A stretch of 64,000 nt of DNA, from NCBI RefSeq assembly GCF_019249655.2, contig NZ_CP137557.1, positions 182,001 to 246,000 of the forward strand, given 5' to 3'. Shown piece after piece: positions 1 to 8,539 of the stretch. How positions within the stretch are numbered: the stretch's first letter is position 1; every line of letters starts with the position of its first letter. The position numbers and the translations under genes were made by a program. This stretch comes from Segatella copri (GTDB taxonomy: Bacteria; Bacteroidota; Bacteroidia; Bacteroidales; Bacteroidaceae). The notes under the pieces were generated by a model. The model was given only the letters and a program-made list of their open reading frames with translations. It was not told the origin of the DNA and searched no databases.

Positions 1-856
1 CCTTGCCGTCGCTCGGATATTCCTGGCGAGGCGACTTTCTGCCTTCGGTATAGAGAATCAGCTTCTTGGCTGGCAGGAACTCGTTTGCCATGTTGACAGC
101 GGCAGTAAGATAACCGCCCGAGTTATCGCGCAGGTCGATGCAGAGATTAGAGAATCCCTGCTGCGAGAGCTTTGCCAGGGCGATGAGCATCTCAGGATAG
201 GTGTTCTCGCCGAAGTTCTTGATGCGGATATAGCCCGTTTGGTCATCGAGCATATAGGCAGCAGTCACACTCTTTGTAGGAATCTCGCCACGGGTCACGG
301 TGAAGGTCTGCACCTTCTTGCTTCCATAGCGAACCACGCCAATCTTCACTTTCGTATCCTTCGGACCCTTCAGTCGGCGCATGGCTTCCTGGTTGGTAAC
401 AATCTTGCCCACGAATGGCTTGCCATCCACGGCCACAATCTTGTCGCCAGCCAGAAGTCCTGCTTTCTCGGCAGGTCCGTTCTGGATTACATTCTGCACA
501 TGGATGGTGTCTTGGCGGATGACGAACTCGATTCCCACTCCCGAGAAGGAGCCTTTGAGGTCGTCGTTAGCCTGAGCCGCATCCTTTGCACTGATATATA
601 CGGAGTGAGGGTCCAGCTCAGCAAGAATCTGAGGTATCGCCTTATCCACCAAGGAATCAATGTTCACGGCATCCACATACTGGTCGTCGATGAGGTGGAG
701 CAGGTTGTTGAGTCGGTTGCTGCCACTATTGATGACGTTGAGTCGGTTGCCGGCGAAATGATTCGAAAAGAATGTACCGATGATAATGCCAATCACTACG
801 CAGAGCGCCATGATGAAGGGCATGAATCGGTTGCTCTTATTCTTATTCATGTTCAT
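1..856 (-). CDS. S41-family C-terminal processing peptidase (partial)
   Basis: The protein reads in from the start side and runs off the left edge of the window, so its C-terminus is missing. It begins with a short basic stretch and a hydrophobic segment (a signal anchor, about residues 12-30), then an S41 N-terminal region (around DPHSVYIS), a PDZ domain (about residues 95-180, with GVGIEF and GPAEKAGLLAGDKI) and the beginning of the protease core, where a LRDNSGGYL stretch is visible. The catalytic Ser/Lys pair lies beyond the edge. Family members are periplasmic Ctp/Prc-type proteases that trim envelope proteins. Two in-frame Met codons (856 and 850) are possible starts. It is the last gene of a minus-strand run with the dCMP deaminase, 40 bp upstream. 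The family call is firm; the substrate is unknown. Confidence 0.9.
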   Translation of the reverse strand, partial: MNMNKNKSNRFMPFIMALCVVIGIIIGTFFSNHFAGNRLNVINSGSNRLNNLLHLIDDQYVDAVNIDSLVDKAIPQILAELDPHSVYISAKDAAQANDDLKGSFSGVGIEFVIRQDTIHVQNVIQNGPAEKAGLLAGDKIVAVDGKPFVGKIVTNQEAMRRLKGPKDTKVKIGVVRYGSKKVQTFTVTRGEIPTKSVTAAYMLDDQTGYIRIKNFGENTYPEMLIALAKLSQQGFSNLCIDLRDNSGGYLTAAVNMANEFLPAKKLILYTEGRKSPRQEYPSDGK

Positions 857-895
857 AACTTACTAACTTTTAATATACTAACGTTTCTTTCTCTC

Positions 896-1372
896 TTATT
901 TTTCGGAGGATGAATCCGGCTTATCCAAGGAATCTCCCATTTCTTCCGGATTCATGTATTCCACTTTAACCCCAGCCCTTTTGAGCAGGTCTATGCCATC
1001 CGTGAGACGGTACTTTTCGGCATAGACCACTCGCTTGATGCCCGACTGGATAATCAGCTTGGAGCATTCGATGCAAGGAGAGGCTGTGACATAGAGCGTA
1101 CTTCCCTCACTGTTGTTGCTGCTGCGGGCCAGTTTGGTGATGGCATTGGCCTCGGCATGGAGAACGTATGGCTTGGTCACGTTGTTGTCCTCGCATACAT
1201 TTTCGAATCCGCTGGGTGTACCATTGTAGCCATCGCTGATAATCATCTTGTCTTTCACTACCAGTGCTCCCACCTGTCGGCGCTTGCAGTAGCTGTTTTC
1301 TGCCCAGATGCGTGCCATGCGAAGGTATCGCAGGTCAAGTTTCTGCTGTTTGGAAAGTTCGTTTGCCATCAC
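896..1372 (-). CDS. dCMP deaminase family protein
   Basis: A 158-residue cytosolic zinc deaminase. The zinc site of the cytidine/deoxycytidylate deaminase fold is intact: HAEANAI (H72, catalytic E74) and PCIECSKLI (C100, C103). An N-terminal RRQVGALVVKDK stretch and a GYNGTPSGFENVC segment are typical of dCMP deaminases (ComEB-like) rather than tRNA deaminases. The reaction would be dCMP to dUMP, feeding dTMP synthesis; thyX lies about 15 kb away, so the two act in one pathway without being in one operon. It sits between the M3 peptidase (gap 23 bp) and the S41 protease. The start is Met 1372 or the adjacent Met 1369. The acidic Ser-rich tail is not conserved in the family as far as I know. 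Confidence 0.9.
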   Translation of the reverse strand: MMANELSKQQKLDLRYLRMARIWAENSYCKRRQVGALVVKDKMIISDGYNGTPSGFENVCEDNNVTKPYVLHAEANAITKLARSSNNSEGSTLYVTASPCIECSKLIIQSGIKRVVYAEKYRLTDGIDLLKRAGVKVEYMNPEEMGDSLDKPDSSSEK

Positions 1373-1395
1373 TTTTTATAATTTACAATTAATAA

Positions 1396-3489
1396 TTAAC
1401 TCTTCTTGATTTCGTTGCGTTCGAGCAGGGCATCGATGGTTGGCTCCTGTCCGCGGAATCGCTTGTAGAGCGTCATCGGATGCTCGGTTCCACCCTTCGA
1501 GAGGATGTTGTTGCGGAAACTCTGGGCGGTTGCCTGGTCAAAGATACCATTCTTCTTGAATACGCTGAAGGCATCGGCATCGAGCACCTCTGCCCACTTG
1601 TAGCTGTAGTAGCCAGCTGCATATCCTCCTGCCATGATGTGGGAGAACTGTACGGTCATACAGGTATCCTGTCTCTGTGGCAGAACCATCGCCTTCTCCC
1701 AAGCCTTCTTCTCGAATGGGATGATATCGGCGGTGAATTCATCTTTCTTGGTGTAGTATGCCATGTCGAGCAAACCGAAACTTACCTGGCGAAGGCAGGC
1801 ATAGGCTGCCATGAAGTTGCGGCTCTTCACGATGCGCTCGATGAGCTCGTCAGGCAATGGCTCGCCCGTCTCGTGATGGAAGGCGAAAGTGCGGAGGAAG
1901 TCTTTTTCTACCGCATAGTTTTCCATAAACTGAGATGGCAATTCTACGAAATCCCACCATACGTTGGTTCCGGAGAGACTCTCGAAACGGGTGTTGGCAA
2001 ACATGCCGTGAAGGCTATGGCCAAACTCGTGGAGGAAGGTCTCTACCTCGCCCAGGGTGAGAAGGGCTGGCTTCTCGGCTGTTGGCTTGGTGAAGTTCAT
2101 TACCACGCTCACGTGTGGACGAACGTTAACGCCCTTATGGTCAATCCATTGTCCCTGGAACTCTGTCATCCAGGCACCGCCCTGCTTGCCCTTGCGAGGG
2201 AAGAAGTCGGCGTAGAATACGGCGAGATAGCTGCCGTCTTTGTCGAATACTTCGTATGCCTTTACGTCTGGATGATATACCGGAATATCCTTGTTCTCCT
2301 TGAAGGTGATGCCGTAGAGCTTGTTGGCAAGACCGAACACGCCGGCTATCACCTTGTCGAGCTGGAAGTATGGGCGGAGCATCTCTGCATCCAGGTTATA
2401 CTTCTCCATCTGCAACTTGTGAGAATAGAAACCGAAATCCCATGGCTCCATCTCGAAGTCATCACCTTCCAGTTTCTTTGCAAGTGCCTTCACCTCTTCT
2501 GTCTCCTCGATAGCTGTTGGCTTGTAGGCATCGATGAGGTCGTTCAGGAGTTTATACACATTCTCCGTGTTGCTTGCCATGCGATGGCGGAGCACGTAGT
2601 CGGCATAGGTCTCGAAGCCCAGGAGCTGAGCCAGTTCACGGCGCAGATTCACCAGCTTCTTGCATATTTCCAGGTTGTTCTGCTCGTTGTCGTGGGTGCA
2701 GACTGTGTTACGAGCCATGTACATCTGCTTGCGCAGTTCGCGCTGGGTAGAGTAGGTCATGAACGGAGAATAGCTAGGATAGTCGAGTGTGAAAATCCAG
2801 CCTTCCTCATTCTTTTCCTTGGCTGTATGTTCAGCTGCAGCGATGGCTGTTTCTGGCAGACCTTCGAGCTGCGCCTTGTCTGTGATGTGAAGGGTGAACG
2901 CCTTGTTCTCCTTCAGCAGGTTCTGCGAGAACTGGAGGGTGAGCATGCTTGCATCCTCGGTGAGCTTGCGCAGTTTTTCCTTGCCTTCCTCGTCGAGGAG
3001 GGCACCGCTGCGTACGAATCCGTCGTAGCTGGTTTCGAGCAGCATCTTCTCTTCTGCATTCAGTTCACGGTTAGGATGGTCGTGAACAAACTTGATGCGC
3101 TCGAAGAGCTTCTTGTTCAATGTGATGTCGTTGGCATGCTTGGTGAGGATAGGGCTCATCTTCTGTGCCAGTTCCTCCATTTCGTCGCAGGTCTCGGCAC
3201 TCATCATGCAAGAGAATACGTTAGACACTCTGCTCAAGAGGTCGTAATAGTGTTCGCCCTTTTCTGTATCAACACGGGCGATGGTGTTTTCGAACGTTGG
3301 CTCTGCCGGGTCGTTTACAATCTTGTCGGTTGCCTCGTCGTCGCGGCGGATACCTTCCATGAAAGCCTCCTCATAGTCGCCGAGCTGAATGCGGTCGAAT
3401 GGGGCTGTATTGTGTGGGGTGCCGTATGGCAGGAAGAAAGGATTCTCTCTCTTCTCAATTTTTTTCTCGTTTATGGTTGTATCTTGCAT
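1396..3489 (-). CDS. M3-family metallopeptidase (peptidyl-dipeptidase Dcp-like)
   Basis: A 697-residue thermolysin-fold peptidase of family M3. The zinc motif HEFGH is at residues 487-491, and a downstream glutamate in the FVELPSQFMENY segment is the expected third ligand. Length and the mostly helical N-terminal half match Dcp/oligopeptidase A. No signal peptide is visible, so it is probably cytosolic and degrades short peptides, possibly those released by proteases such as the neighbouring S41 enzyme. It lies 31 bp after a Crp-type regulator gene and 23 bp before the dCMP deaminase, consistent with one transcript. A long open frame on the opposite strand is a shadow caused by codon bias. 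Dcp and oligopeptidase A cannot be separated from the sequence alone. Confidence 0.93.
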   Translation of the reverse strand: MQDTTINEKKIEKRENPFFLPYGTPHNTAPFDRIQLGDYEEAFMEGIRRDDEATDKIVNDPAEPTFENTIARVDTEKGEHYYDLLSRVSNVFSCMMSAETCDEMEELAQKMSPILTKHANDITLNKKLFERIKFVHDHPNRELNAEEKMLLETSYDGFVRSGALLDEEGKEKLRKLTEDASMLTLQFSQNLLKENKAFTLHITDKAQLEGLPETAIAAAEHTAKEKNEEGWIFTLDYPSYSPFMTYSTQRELRKQMYMARNTVCTHDNEQNNLEICKKLVNLRRELAQLLGFETYADYVLRHRMASNTENVYKLLNDLIDAYKPTAIEETEEVKALAKKLEGDDFEMEPWDFGFYSHKLQMEKYNLDAEMLRPYFQLDKVIAGVFGLANKLYGITFKENKDIPVYHPDVKAYEVFDKDGSYLAVFYADFFPRKGKQGGAWMTEFQGQWIDHKGVNVRPHVSVVMNFTKPTAEKPALLTLGEVETFLHEFGHSLHGMFANTRFESLSGTNVWWDFVELPSQFMENYAVEKDFLRTFAFHHETGEPLPDELIERIVKSRNFMAAYACLRQVSFGLLDMAYYTKKDEFTADIIPFEKKAWEKAMVLPQRQDTCMTVQFSHIMAGGYAAGYYSYKWAEVLDADAFSVFKKNGIFDQATAQSFRNNILSKGGTEHPMTLYKRFRGQEPTIDALLERNEIKKS

Positions 3490-3520
3490 TTTATTACTTT
3501 GAACTTGTTACTTTCAACTT

Positions 3521-4198
3521 TTAATTTTTAGCAATGAGATTTTCCAATGATGGGATGACGATGATGCCTCGATAGAGTTGGATGAGTCCTTTTTCTTCCA
3601 TCTCGTTGAGCGCATTCGATACATAGATTCGCTTCACGTTCATCTCTTCGGCGAGTCTGGTCATCTTGATACGGAAGGTCTTTTCGCCGGCTGGTCGGAG
3701 ACAGTGACTTTCGAAGAAGCGGATGATGCGTTCTTCCAATGTCTTGGGAGGTACTCTGAAGAGTCGACGCTCGCTCTTTTGTGTCTGCGTGGTGAGGATG
3801 TTGAGCTGGTTGATGCGGAATATCTCGTAGTTATCGGATAGCTTCATCAATTCCTTTCTGCTGAAACTCATGATGTTGCAGTCGTCACCGGCAATATAGG
3901 TATGTGTATAGTGCTGGTTGAATCCGAAGAAACGTTCCACCTGAAGCACTTCTGGTGCCTTGATGGTCTCCTCTATCTGATAACCATGGTCGTCAGCCTC
4001 TGTAATGACTTTGATTTCGCCCTTAATCAGGAAAATTATGTGCAGACAGGGTTCGCCTTCCTGGGCGATGACATGACCTTTTTTCAACTTTTGAAAGTAG
4101 AACTTGGTCGTGCCTGCAATCTCAAGAAGGTCGCAACGGGTCATTCCCAGGAATAGGGGAAGTCCCAAAAGACTGTCGTATAATCTCTTTTCCGGCAT
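3521..4198 (-). CDS. Crp/Fnr-family transcriptional regulator
   Basis: A 225-residue regulator with an N-terminal cyclic-nucleotide-binding-type beta barrel (about residues 15-130, with GHVIAQEGEPCLHIIFLIKG) and a C-terminal winged helix-turn-helix (about 150-215, with RLAEEMNVKRIYVSNALNEMEEKG). No Cys cluster for an Fe-S centre is seen, so it is not an Fnr-type oxygen sensor. The effector is unknown; many Bacteroidales members lack canonical cAMP-binding residues. The gene is 4 bp after apbE and 31 bp before the M3 peptidase, so it is probably co-transcribed with both. A second Crp-type gene occurs at 39251-39955 but is not closely similar by eye. Confidence 0.9.
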   Translation of the reverse strand: MPEKRLYDSLLGLPLFLGMTRCDLLEIAGTTKFYFQKLKKGHVIAQEGEPCLHIIFLIKGEIKVITEADDHGYQIEETIKAPEVLQVERFFGFNQHYTHTYIAGDDCNIMSFSRKELMKLSDNYEIFRINQLNILTTQTQKSERRLFRVPPKTLEERIIRFFESHCLRPAGEKTFRIKMTRLAEEMNVKRIYVSNALNEMEEKGLIQLYRGIIVIPSLENLIAKN

Positions 4199-4202
4199 AT
4201 TC

Positions 4203-5231
4203 TTACTTTGAACTTTGAGCTTCTAATATTTTCTTCAGAGATGGCGAATACCAGATTCTGTTATTGCCTTTGTGGTCTGCATAAATCAGATAAGCGCAGA
4301 GTTCTGGATGTTTCTCCAGCACCTTCTTCGCTCCGTTCAATCCCATCACCATGAATGAAGTGGCATAGGCATCGGCAGTGGCACAGTCTTTGGCAAGAAC
4401 TGTGGCTGACAGGATGTTGTGCTGCACAGGATAACCCGTCTTCGGGTCGATGGTGTGCGCATATTTCTTGCCATTCTTATAGTAGAAGTTGCGATAGTTG
4501 CCGCTGGTGGCCATGGCGATGTCGCTCACGTTGACCACATCCTGCAGCTCCTGGCTGGTATTGAGCGAGTCATCGGTTGGCTTGTTGATGCCGATGCGCC
4601 AAGGCACCTGCTTCTCGCTGTTGCCGCTCACCACGATTTCGCCTCCAATCTCCACCATGAAGTTCTGGATGCCTTTCTTCTTCAGGAATCTTGCCACCAC
4701 GTCGGTGCCGTAACCTTTGGCAATGGCGGAGCAGTCGAGCATGGTCTTGGGATTCTCCTTGCTCACGAAGCCATCCTTCAGGGCAACCTTGTGGAAGCCT
4801 ACGATGGCACGAAGACTGTCGATGGACTGCTTGGTAGGTGGATTGCCTGTCTTGAATCCGAATCCCCAGGCATTGACCATTGGGGCAACGGTGATGTCGA
4901 AGGCTCCGTTGGTCTCGCCTGAAATCTTTTCGGCAAGCTGGAACACTTCCGTGAACATCTCGTCAACCTTCACCTTCTCGTTGCGGTTGACGCGGGAGAT
5001 GATAGAGGTTTTGTTGAAGGGTGAAAGAGAGTTATCCACCTTCTGCAACTCAGCCTCAATCTCCTTCTGATAATCGGTGTCGCTTTGGTACGTGATGTGA
5101 TAGATGGTGCCGAATACCATGCCCTCATCCTTTTGATAAGGGGTGTTGTGCTGCTGGCGTATCACGTAGATGCTGCCCAATATCAGAATCAGCAGAAAGG
5201 GTATCTGCCATATCAGTTTCTTATTTTTCAT
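4203..5231 (-). CDS. apbE: FAD:protein FMN transferase (ApbE)
   Basis: A 342-residue ApbE protein that attaches FMN to a threonine of client flavoproteins such as NqrB/NqrC or RnfG, acting outside the inner membrane. An N-terminal hydrophobic segment (about residues 6-25) is a signal anchor without a clear lipobox. Family hallmarks are DCSAIAKGYG (166-175), HTIDPKTGYPV (259-269) and a metal-site region ATADAYATSFMVMG (284-297). Its product would mature Na+-NQR or RNF complexes, which are not in this window. It is followed after 4 bp by the Crp-type regulator. The upstream gap holds three 18-bp direct repeats. Confidence 0.93.
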   Translation of the reverse strand: MKNKKLIWQIPFLLILILGSIYVIRQQHNTPYQKDEGMVFGTIYHITYQSDTDYQKEIEAELQKVDNSLSPFNKTSIISRVNRNEKVKVDEMFTEVFQLAEKISGETNGAFDITVAPMVNAWGFGFKTGNPPTKQSIDSLRAIVGFHKVALKDGFVSKENPKTMLDCSAIAKGYGTDVVARFLKKKGIQNFMVEIGGEIVVSGNSEKQVPWRIGINKPTDDSLNTSQELQDVVNVSDIAMATSGNYRNFYYKNGKKYAHTIDPKTGYPVQHNILSATVLAKDCATADAYATSFMVMGLNGAKKVLEKHPELCAYLIYADHKGNNRIWYSPSLKKILEAQSSK

Positions 5232-5257
5232 TTCTTTCTCTATCTTTCCCTATATAA

Positions 5258-5308
5258 TAAGGTGACTTATATATGATAGGTGACTTATATATAATAGGTG
5301 ACTTATAT
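5258..5308. repeat. three 18-bp direct repeats
   Basis: The core GGTGACTTATAT starts at 5261, 5279 and 5297, an exact 18-bp period. The third copy runs into the last codons and stop of the DUF6048 gene, so the array is partly coding. It lies between that gene and apbE. Each copy contains TATATA, and the first belongs to the dispersed CCTTATTATATA motif when read on the minus strand. Confidence 0.9.
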
Positions 5309-6016
5309 CTCCAGGGTAACGTTGAAGGTGCCGCCGAGTCGGGTTCCTCCCTGCTTGCCGAAGCCTGGCACATAGTAACTGTTGCCGATATTACCCTTCT
5401 TCTGGGTCAGCTTGCGCTTGTAGCGGAAACTCCACCCCATACGGACGGGACCCCATATCTTGGCATCCACTCCGAACACGCCTTCCAGCCATTGGAAGTT
5501 GGCTGATACATCTTCTGCACCATAAGAAGCTTCGCCGCCCCAGACGGGATCACTTACCGGTGGAGCACTCACATCATATTTAAACGATGTGAAGCCATAT
5601 CGGAATCCTCCGAAGAGACGGTAGACATCGTGCTTGTTCTTGAGCAGGTTCCAGTCCACACCGATACGAAAGTATGGGGCACTGGTCTTGTAATTAATCC
5701 TGGTACTTTCGTCGCTGGCATCTGCCTTGCCGTAACCCAACTCGAAGATAGGGTAGTACTTATCCTTCAGATTGATGCGCAGCGATGCCTCATACTGACC
5801 GTAGTCGCTCACCATCAACTGCACCGGACCGATGATATCTACGCCTACTGCCATGCCGCGAAACAGAGGGATGGTATCTTCGGTTACAGCATCCATCTTC
5901 TTCTGCTGATTCTGGGCATGGGCAGTAACCCCACCCATCAGCAGGAATATCACTGCTGCGAGAACCTTAGTGGCGGTTGCCGAAATAGATATAGAAATGC
6001 GCTTTGGATGCATCAT
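5303..6016 (-). CDS. DUF6048-type outer-membrane protein
   Basis: A 237-residue protein with an N-terminal signal peptide (hydrophobic core about residues 14-34, ending in TAHAQ) followed by alternating beta-strand pattern ending in an aromatic/hydrophobic last strand (GGTFNVTLEI), as expected for a small outer-membrane beta barrel. I recognise it as the DUF6048-type family of Bacteroidales; its function is not known. The start codon lies 50 bp inside the preceding gene (DUF6452), and the pair is normally found together, so translational coupling is likely. No catalytic motif is visible. Confidence 0.8.
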   Translation of the reverse strand: MMHPKRISISISATATKVLAAVIFLLMGGVTAHAQNQQKKMDAVTEDTIPLFRGMAVGVDIIGPVQLMVSDYGQYEASLRINLKDKYYPIFELGYGKADASDESTRINYKTSAPYFRIGVDWNLLKNKHDVYRLFGGFRYGFTSFKYDVSAPPVSDPVWGGEASYGAEDVSANFQWLEGVFGVDAKIWGPVRMGWSFRYKRKLTQKKGNIGNSYYVPGFGKQGGTRLGGTFNVTLEI

Positions 6017-6452
6017 AATTTACCTCTTTTTTGTTGATGACTATCGAGTCGATGAAATGGCGCGTGGTCTGCACACCGGTGATGGTGTGGAAGAACGACG
6101 GACTGCAATCCACCGATTCGAAATGCGAAAAGTTCTCCTTCTTCACGGTCACGGTATCTTTCCATACCTTGTGGTCGCGGTTTCTGATTTCGAAGTAGAA
6201 CACGTCCTCGGGCTGCTGGTAGCTCATGGGCAGGATGAAACTGTCTACGTTCACATCCCTGTTGATGAGCACGCTGTCCTGGCCTTCGGTCTTGGTGGTT
6301 GAGATGGTCATGGTGTCGGCGAGTGTGGTGACGTTGCCCATCAGCTTATATTTCGTATAAGTGGTGTTGTTGAGCGGGCAGTCGATGGATGAGCATCCAG
6401 CCACAATCATCATCGCCATCATGACGAGAACCATTGGTATTATTTTCCGCAT
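5967..6452 (-). CDS. DUF6452-type lipoprotein
   Basis: A 161-residue lipoprotein. The N-terminus has a signal peptide with a lipobox (IVAGC) at about residues 16-20, then a beta-rich domain with NTTYTKYKL and a terminal FYIYFGNRH. It matches the DUF6452-type family found with DUF6048 in Bacteroidales; the function is unknown. It overlaps the GT2 gene upstream by 13 bp and the DUF6048 gene downstream by 50 bp, so the three genes form one tightly packed transcript. Confidence 0.78.
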   Translation of the reverse strand: MRKIIPMVLVMMAMMIVAGCSSIDCPLNNTTYTKYKLMGNVTTLADTMTISTTKTEGQDSVLINRDVNVDSFILPMSYQQPEDVFYFEIRNRDHKVWKDTVTVKKENFSHFESVDCSPSFFHTITGVQTTRHFIDSIVINKKEVNYDASKAHFYIYFGNRH

Positions 6453-7411
6453 CTTATTTCCTTTTCTATTTGATAATCGTTACGGTTTGGATTCTGACGG
6501 CTGATGAGGTCGCCCAGGAATCCCGCCAGGAAGAACTGACTGCCCAGTACCATTGCGATGAGGGCGATGAAGAAGTAAGGCGAGTCGGTGATGAGATGAC
6601 CGTATATGCCGTTGTGCAGGTCGATGATCTTGTCGATGCCGAGTCCGATGAGCGAGAGGAAGGCGATGAAGAACACCACGCTGCCCAGGAATCCGAATAC
6701 GTGCATTGGTTTCTTGCCGAAGTTGCTGAGGAACCAGAGGGTCATCAGGTCGAGATAGCCGTTAACGAAGCGGTTCCAGCCCATGAACTTGGAGGTGCCG
6801 AACTTGCGTGCCTGGTGGTGTACCGGTTTTTCGCCAATCTTGGCGAATCCTGCGTTCTTGGCAAGATATGGAATGTAGCGGTGCATCTCGCCATATACCT
6901 CGATGTTCTTCACCACGTCGCGGCGATAGGCCTTCAGTCCGCAGTTGAAGTCGTGCAGGTTGTGGATGCCGCTCACCTTGCGTGCCGTGGCATTGAAGAG
7001 CTTGGTAGGGATGGTCTTGCTCAGCGGGTCACCCTGCTTGCGGTTCTGCTTGTAGCCTGAAACCAGGTCGTAACCTTCCTTGGTAATCATCTGGTAGAGT
7101 CCCGGAATTTCATCCGGTGAATCCTGCAGGTCGGCATCCATGGTGATGACCACGTCGCCCTGAGCCTCCTTGAATCCGCAGTAGAGTGCCGGACTCTTGC
7201 CGTAGTTTCTGCGGAACTTGATGCCCTTCACCTGCTCGTTCTTCTCGGCAAGTTCTTCTATAACGTCCCATGAACGGTCGGTAGAACCGTCGTTCACGAA
7301 GATAACCTCGTATGTGAAATCGTTGGCGTTCATCACTCGCTTGATCCAGGCGAAGAGTTCTGGCAACGATTCTTCCTCGTTGAAAAGAGGAACGATAACT
7401 GAAATATCCAT
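6440..7411 (-). CDS. GT2 family glycosyltransferase (DPM1/ArnC-like)
   Basis: A 323-residue membrane glycosyltransferase. The N-terminal GT-A domain shows VIVPLFNEEESLPEL, VNDGSTDRS and the metal-binding DAD at residues 92-94 (MDADLQDSPDE). Two transmembrane helices follow (about 232-256 and 270-295). This is the layout of dolichol/undecaprenyl-phosphate sugar transferases, which load a sugar on a lipid carrier for envelope glycan assembly. It is 38 bp or more downstream of the DUF4199 gene and overlaps the DUF6452 gene. The sugar donor cannot be told from the sequence. Confidence 0.9.
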   Translation of the reverse strand: MDISVIVPLFNEEESLPELFAWIKRVMNANDFTYEVIFVNDGSTDRSWDVIEELAEKNEQVKGIKFRRNYGKSPALYCGFKEAQGDVVITMDADLQDSPDEIPGLYQMITKEGYDLVSGYKQNRKQGDPLSKTIPTKLFNATARKVSGIHNLHDFNCGLKAYRRDVVKNIEVYGEMHRYIPYLAKNAGFAKIGEKPVHHQARKFGTSKFMGWNRFVNGYLDLMTLWFLSNFGKKPMHVFGFLGSVVFFIAFLSLIGLGIDKIIDLHNGIYGHLITDSPYFFIALIAMVLGSQFFLAGFLGDLISRQNPNRNDYQIEKEIRCGK

Positions 7412-7449
7412 TTTCTTATATTGATGTTATTGATATTTTCTTATTGATG

Positions 7450-8070
7450 TTAATGTGATTGCTGTTTTGCTGTCTTCAGCTTCTTTGCCATGATACCTGC
7501 GATGATAGGGCTCAGTATGGCTCCTGTCACCAGGTCGGTGAACATGAACATGGATGCCCACGCAATTGGCTTCATCATCGAGATGGCATCGAGGAGCATC
7601 TTTGATTCCTCAGCCGTCAGCTGGTAGACCTGAGCCAATGTCTGATAGTTTTCCTGGAGTTGGCTCATGAACATGCCGGTGTCCATGAAGCGGAACCACA
7701 GGTATTGCGTGATGGTGAGCAAGAGGGTGGCATAGAAGAAAGTCTGAATGCAATAGTACAGTCCATGGCGGAAGGAGATGTGCCCGCCTCTCACCTGGTC
7801 GCGGAAAATCCTCAGTCGCTTGGCCACGATGAAAGGGGTGGCAACGATGAGCAGGTTGGAAAGCAAGCCCAGGATGTGGTATTTCGGATCTACCGCCAGC
7901 ATGGTGCAAACGAAACTGATGACCCATACGGTGCCGAGGATGGTGCCGTCTTGACGGGCGAAAGCTTTGGTCTGCTTAATCTTGCCAGTGTCGATGACGT
8001 AGAACTTCGTCGTCTGCTCCTGTCCGTTCATCTTCTTTTCTTCTTGGTTCTCTTTATTGTCTGTATTCAT
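7450..8070 (-). CDS. DUF4199 domain membrane protein
   Basis: A protein of 206 residues from the start chosen here. An earlier in-frame Met at 8121 lies upstream in the promoter region, so the Met at 8070 (MNTDNKENQEE) is more likely; the next Met would also fit. The N-terminus is hydrophilic, then four hydrophobic segments follow, giving a four-helix inner-membrane protein of the DUF4199 type. Its function is unknown. In Bacteroidales it usually precedes the GT2 gene, as it does here, suggesting a role linked to the lipid-sugar transferase. Confidence 0.82.
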   Translation of the reverse strand: MNTDNKENQEEKKMNGQEQTTKFYVIDTGKIKQTKAFARQDGTILGTVWVISFVCTMLAVDPKYHILGLLSNLLIVATPFIVAKRLRIFRDQVRGGHISFRHGLYYCIQTFFYATLLLTITQYLWFRFMDTGMFMSQLQENYQTLAQVYQLTAEESKMLLDAISMMKPIAWASMFMFTDLVTGAILSPIIAGIMAKKLKTAKQQSH

Positions 8071-8110
8071 ATTTTTATTTGTATTTTCTACTAATCTAAT
8101 ATTCAATTTG

Positions 8111-8138
8111 CAAAAATACAACTTTTTTATTATATAAG
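8111..8138 (-). promoter_or_regulatory. putative promoter of DUF4199-GT2 operon
   Basis: On the minus strand the -7 box is TATTTTTG (8111-8118). The -33 region is weak and coincides with the variant CACCTTATATAATAA of the dispersed motif. Confidence 0.5.
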
Positions 8139-8214
8139 GTGTAAAGGGGGAGAATATTTATATATAATTAAAGATAGAATGCCCTGAATTTCAGAAAAAT
8201 TTTTGTTTGTTATG

Positions 8215-8274
8215 CCTTGGAGTGGGATTCTGCCCCTTGCAGGAAGATTCAACGCCTTGCTGTGACGAGTATGT
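8215..8274. repeat. degenerate 20-bp repeat, three units
   Basis: CCTTG begins at 8215, 8235 and 8255, a 20-bp period. Units 1 and 2 also share GATTC at the same offset. It lies in the gap between the DUF4199 promoter and the tRNA-Thr terminator, which otherwise holds no gene. Confidence 0.5.
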
Positions 8275-8290
8275 AATGGGATGAAAAACA

Positions 8291-8323
8291 AAAAAGGAAC
8301 CTTCTGAAAGAAGATTCCTTTTT
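8291..8323 (-). terminator. terminator of the SRP RNA/tRNA-Thr unit
   Basis: The stem AAGGAA..CTTCT pairs with AGAAG..TTCCTT around a short loop, and on the minus strand it is followed by a T run. It lies directly after the tRNA-Thr 3' end. Confidence 0.85.
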
Positions 8324-8324
8324 G

Positions 8325-8398
8325 AGCCTCTTGTCGGATTCGAACCAACGACCCCGAGATTACAAATCACGTGCTCTGGCCAACTGAGCTAAAGAGGC
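8325..8398 (-). tRNA. tRNA-Thr(TGT)
   Basis: Cloverleaf on the minus strand: acceptor GCCTCTT pairs with AAGAGGC, a D-arm GCTC..GAGC, an anticodon loop TTTGTAA giving anticodon TGT, and a T-loop TTCGAAT. The anticodon stem carries one T-T mismatch. CCA is not encoded. The 5' end is only 4 nt after the terminal stem of the SRP RNA, so both are probably cut from one precursor by RNase P. Confidence 0.95.
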
Positions 8399-8400
8399 GG

Positions 8401-8500
8401 GTGGACAAGCGATTCATATCGCACCGCTACAACCAAGTACCCTTGCTATGTTCCCATCCTGGGGGATTCCGAGGGAGCTGGTCGTATGAGACTTGTCCGT
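8401..8500 (-). ncRNA. ffs: signal recognition particle RNA (4.5S-type)
   Basis: On the minus strand a terminal stem GGACAAG/CTTGTCC (8492-8498 with 8403-8409) encloses about 82 nt. The apical part reads CAGG-ATG-GGAA-CAT-AGCA, the conserved SRP domain IV: a GGAA tetraloop above a short stem and the asymmetric CAGG/AGCA internal loop that binds Ffh. A small extra hairpin (GCGAT..ATCGC) is present near the 3' end. This RNA partners Ffh for co-translational membrane targeting. No covariance search was run; the motif match is specific enough for a firm call, with ends good to a few nucleotides. Confidence 0.88.
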
Positions 8501-8539
8501 CTCATATACTTGAAAGCGGTTATTGCTTTTAAGCGAGTG

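Noticed and set aside
1480-3531. Long open frame (683 residues) on the plus strand across the M3 peptidase gene
   Set aside because: It is antisense to a gene with a clear zinc motif and full-length family match. Its translation has no domain-like pattern and it arises from codon bias.
8130-8348. Small frame before tRNA-Thr
   Set aside because: It overlaps the tRNA and its terminator and lacks a ribosome site.
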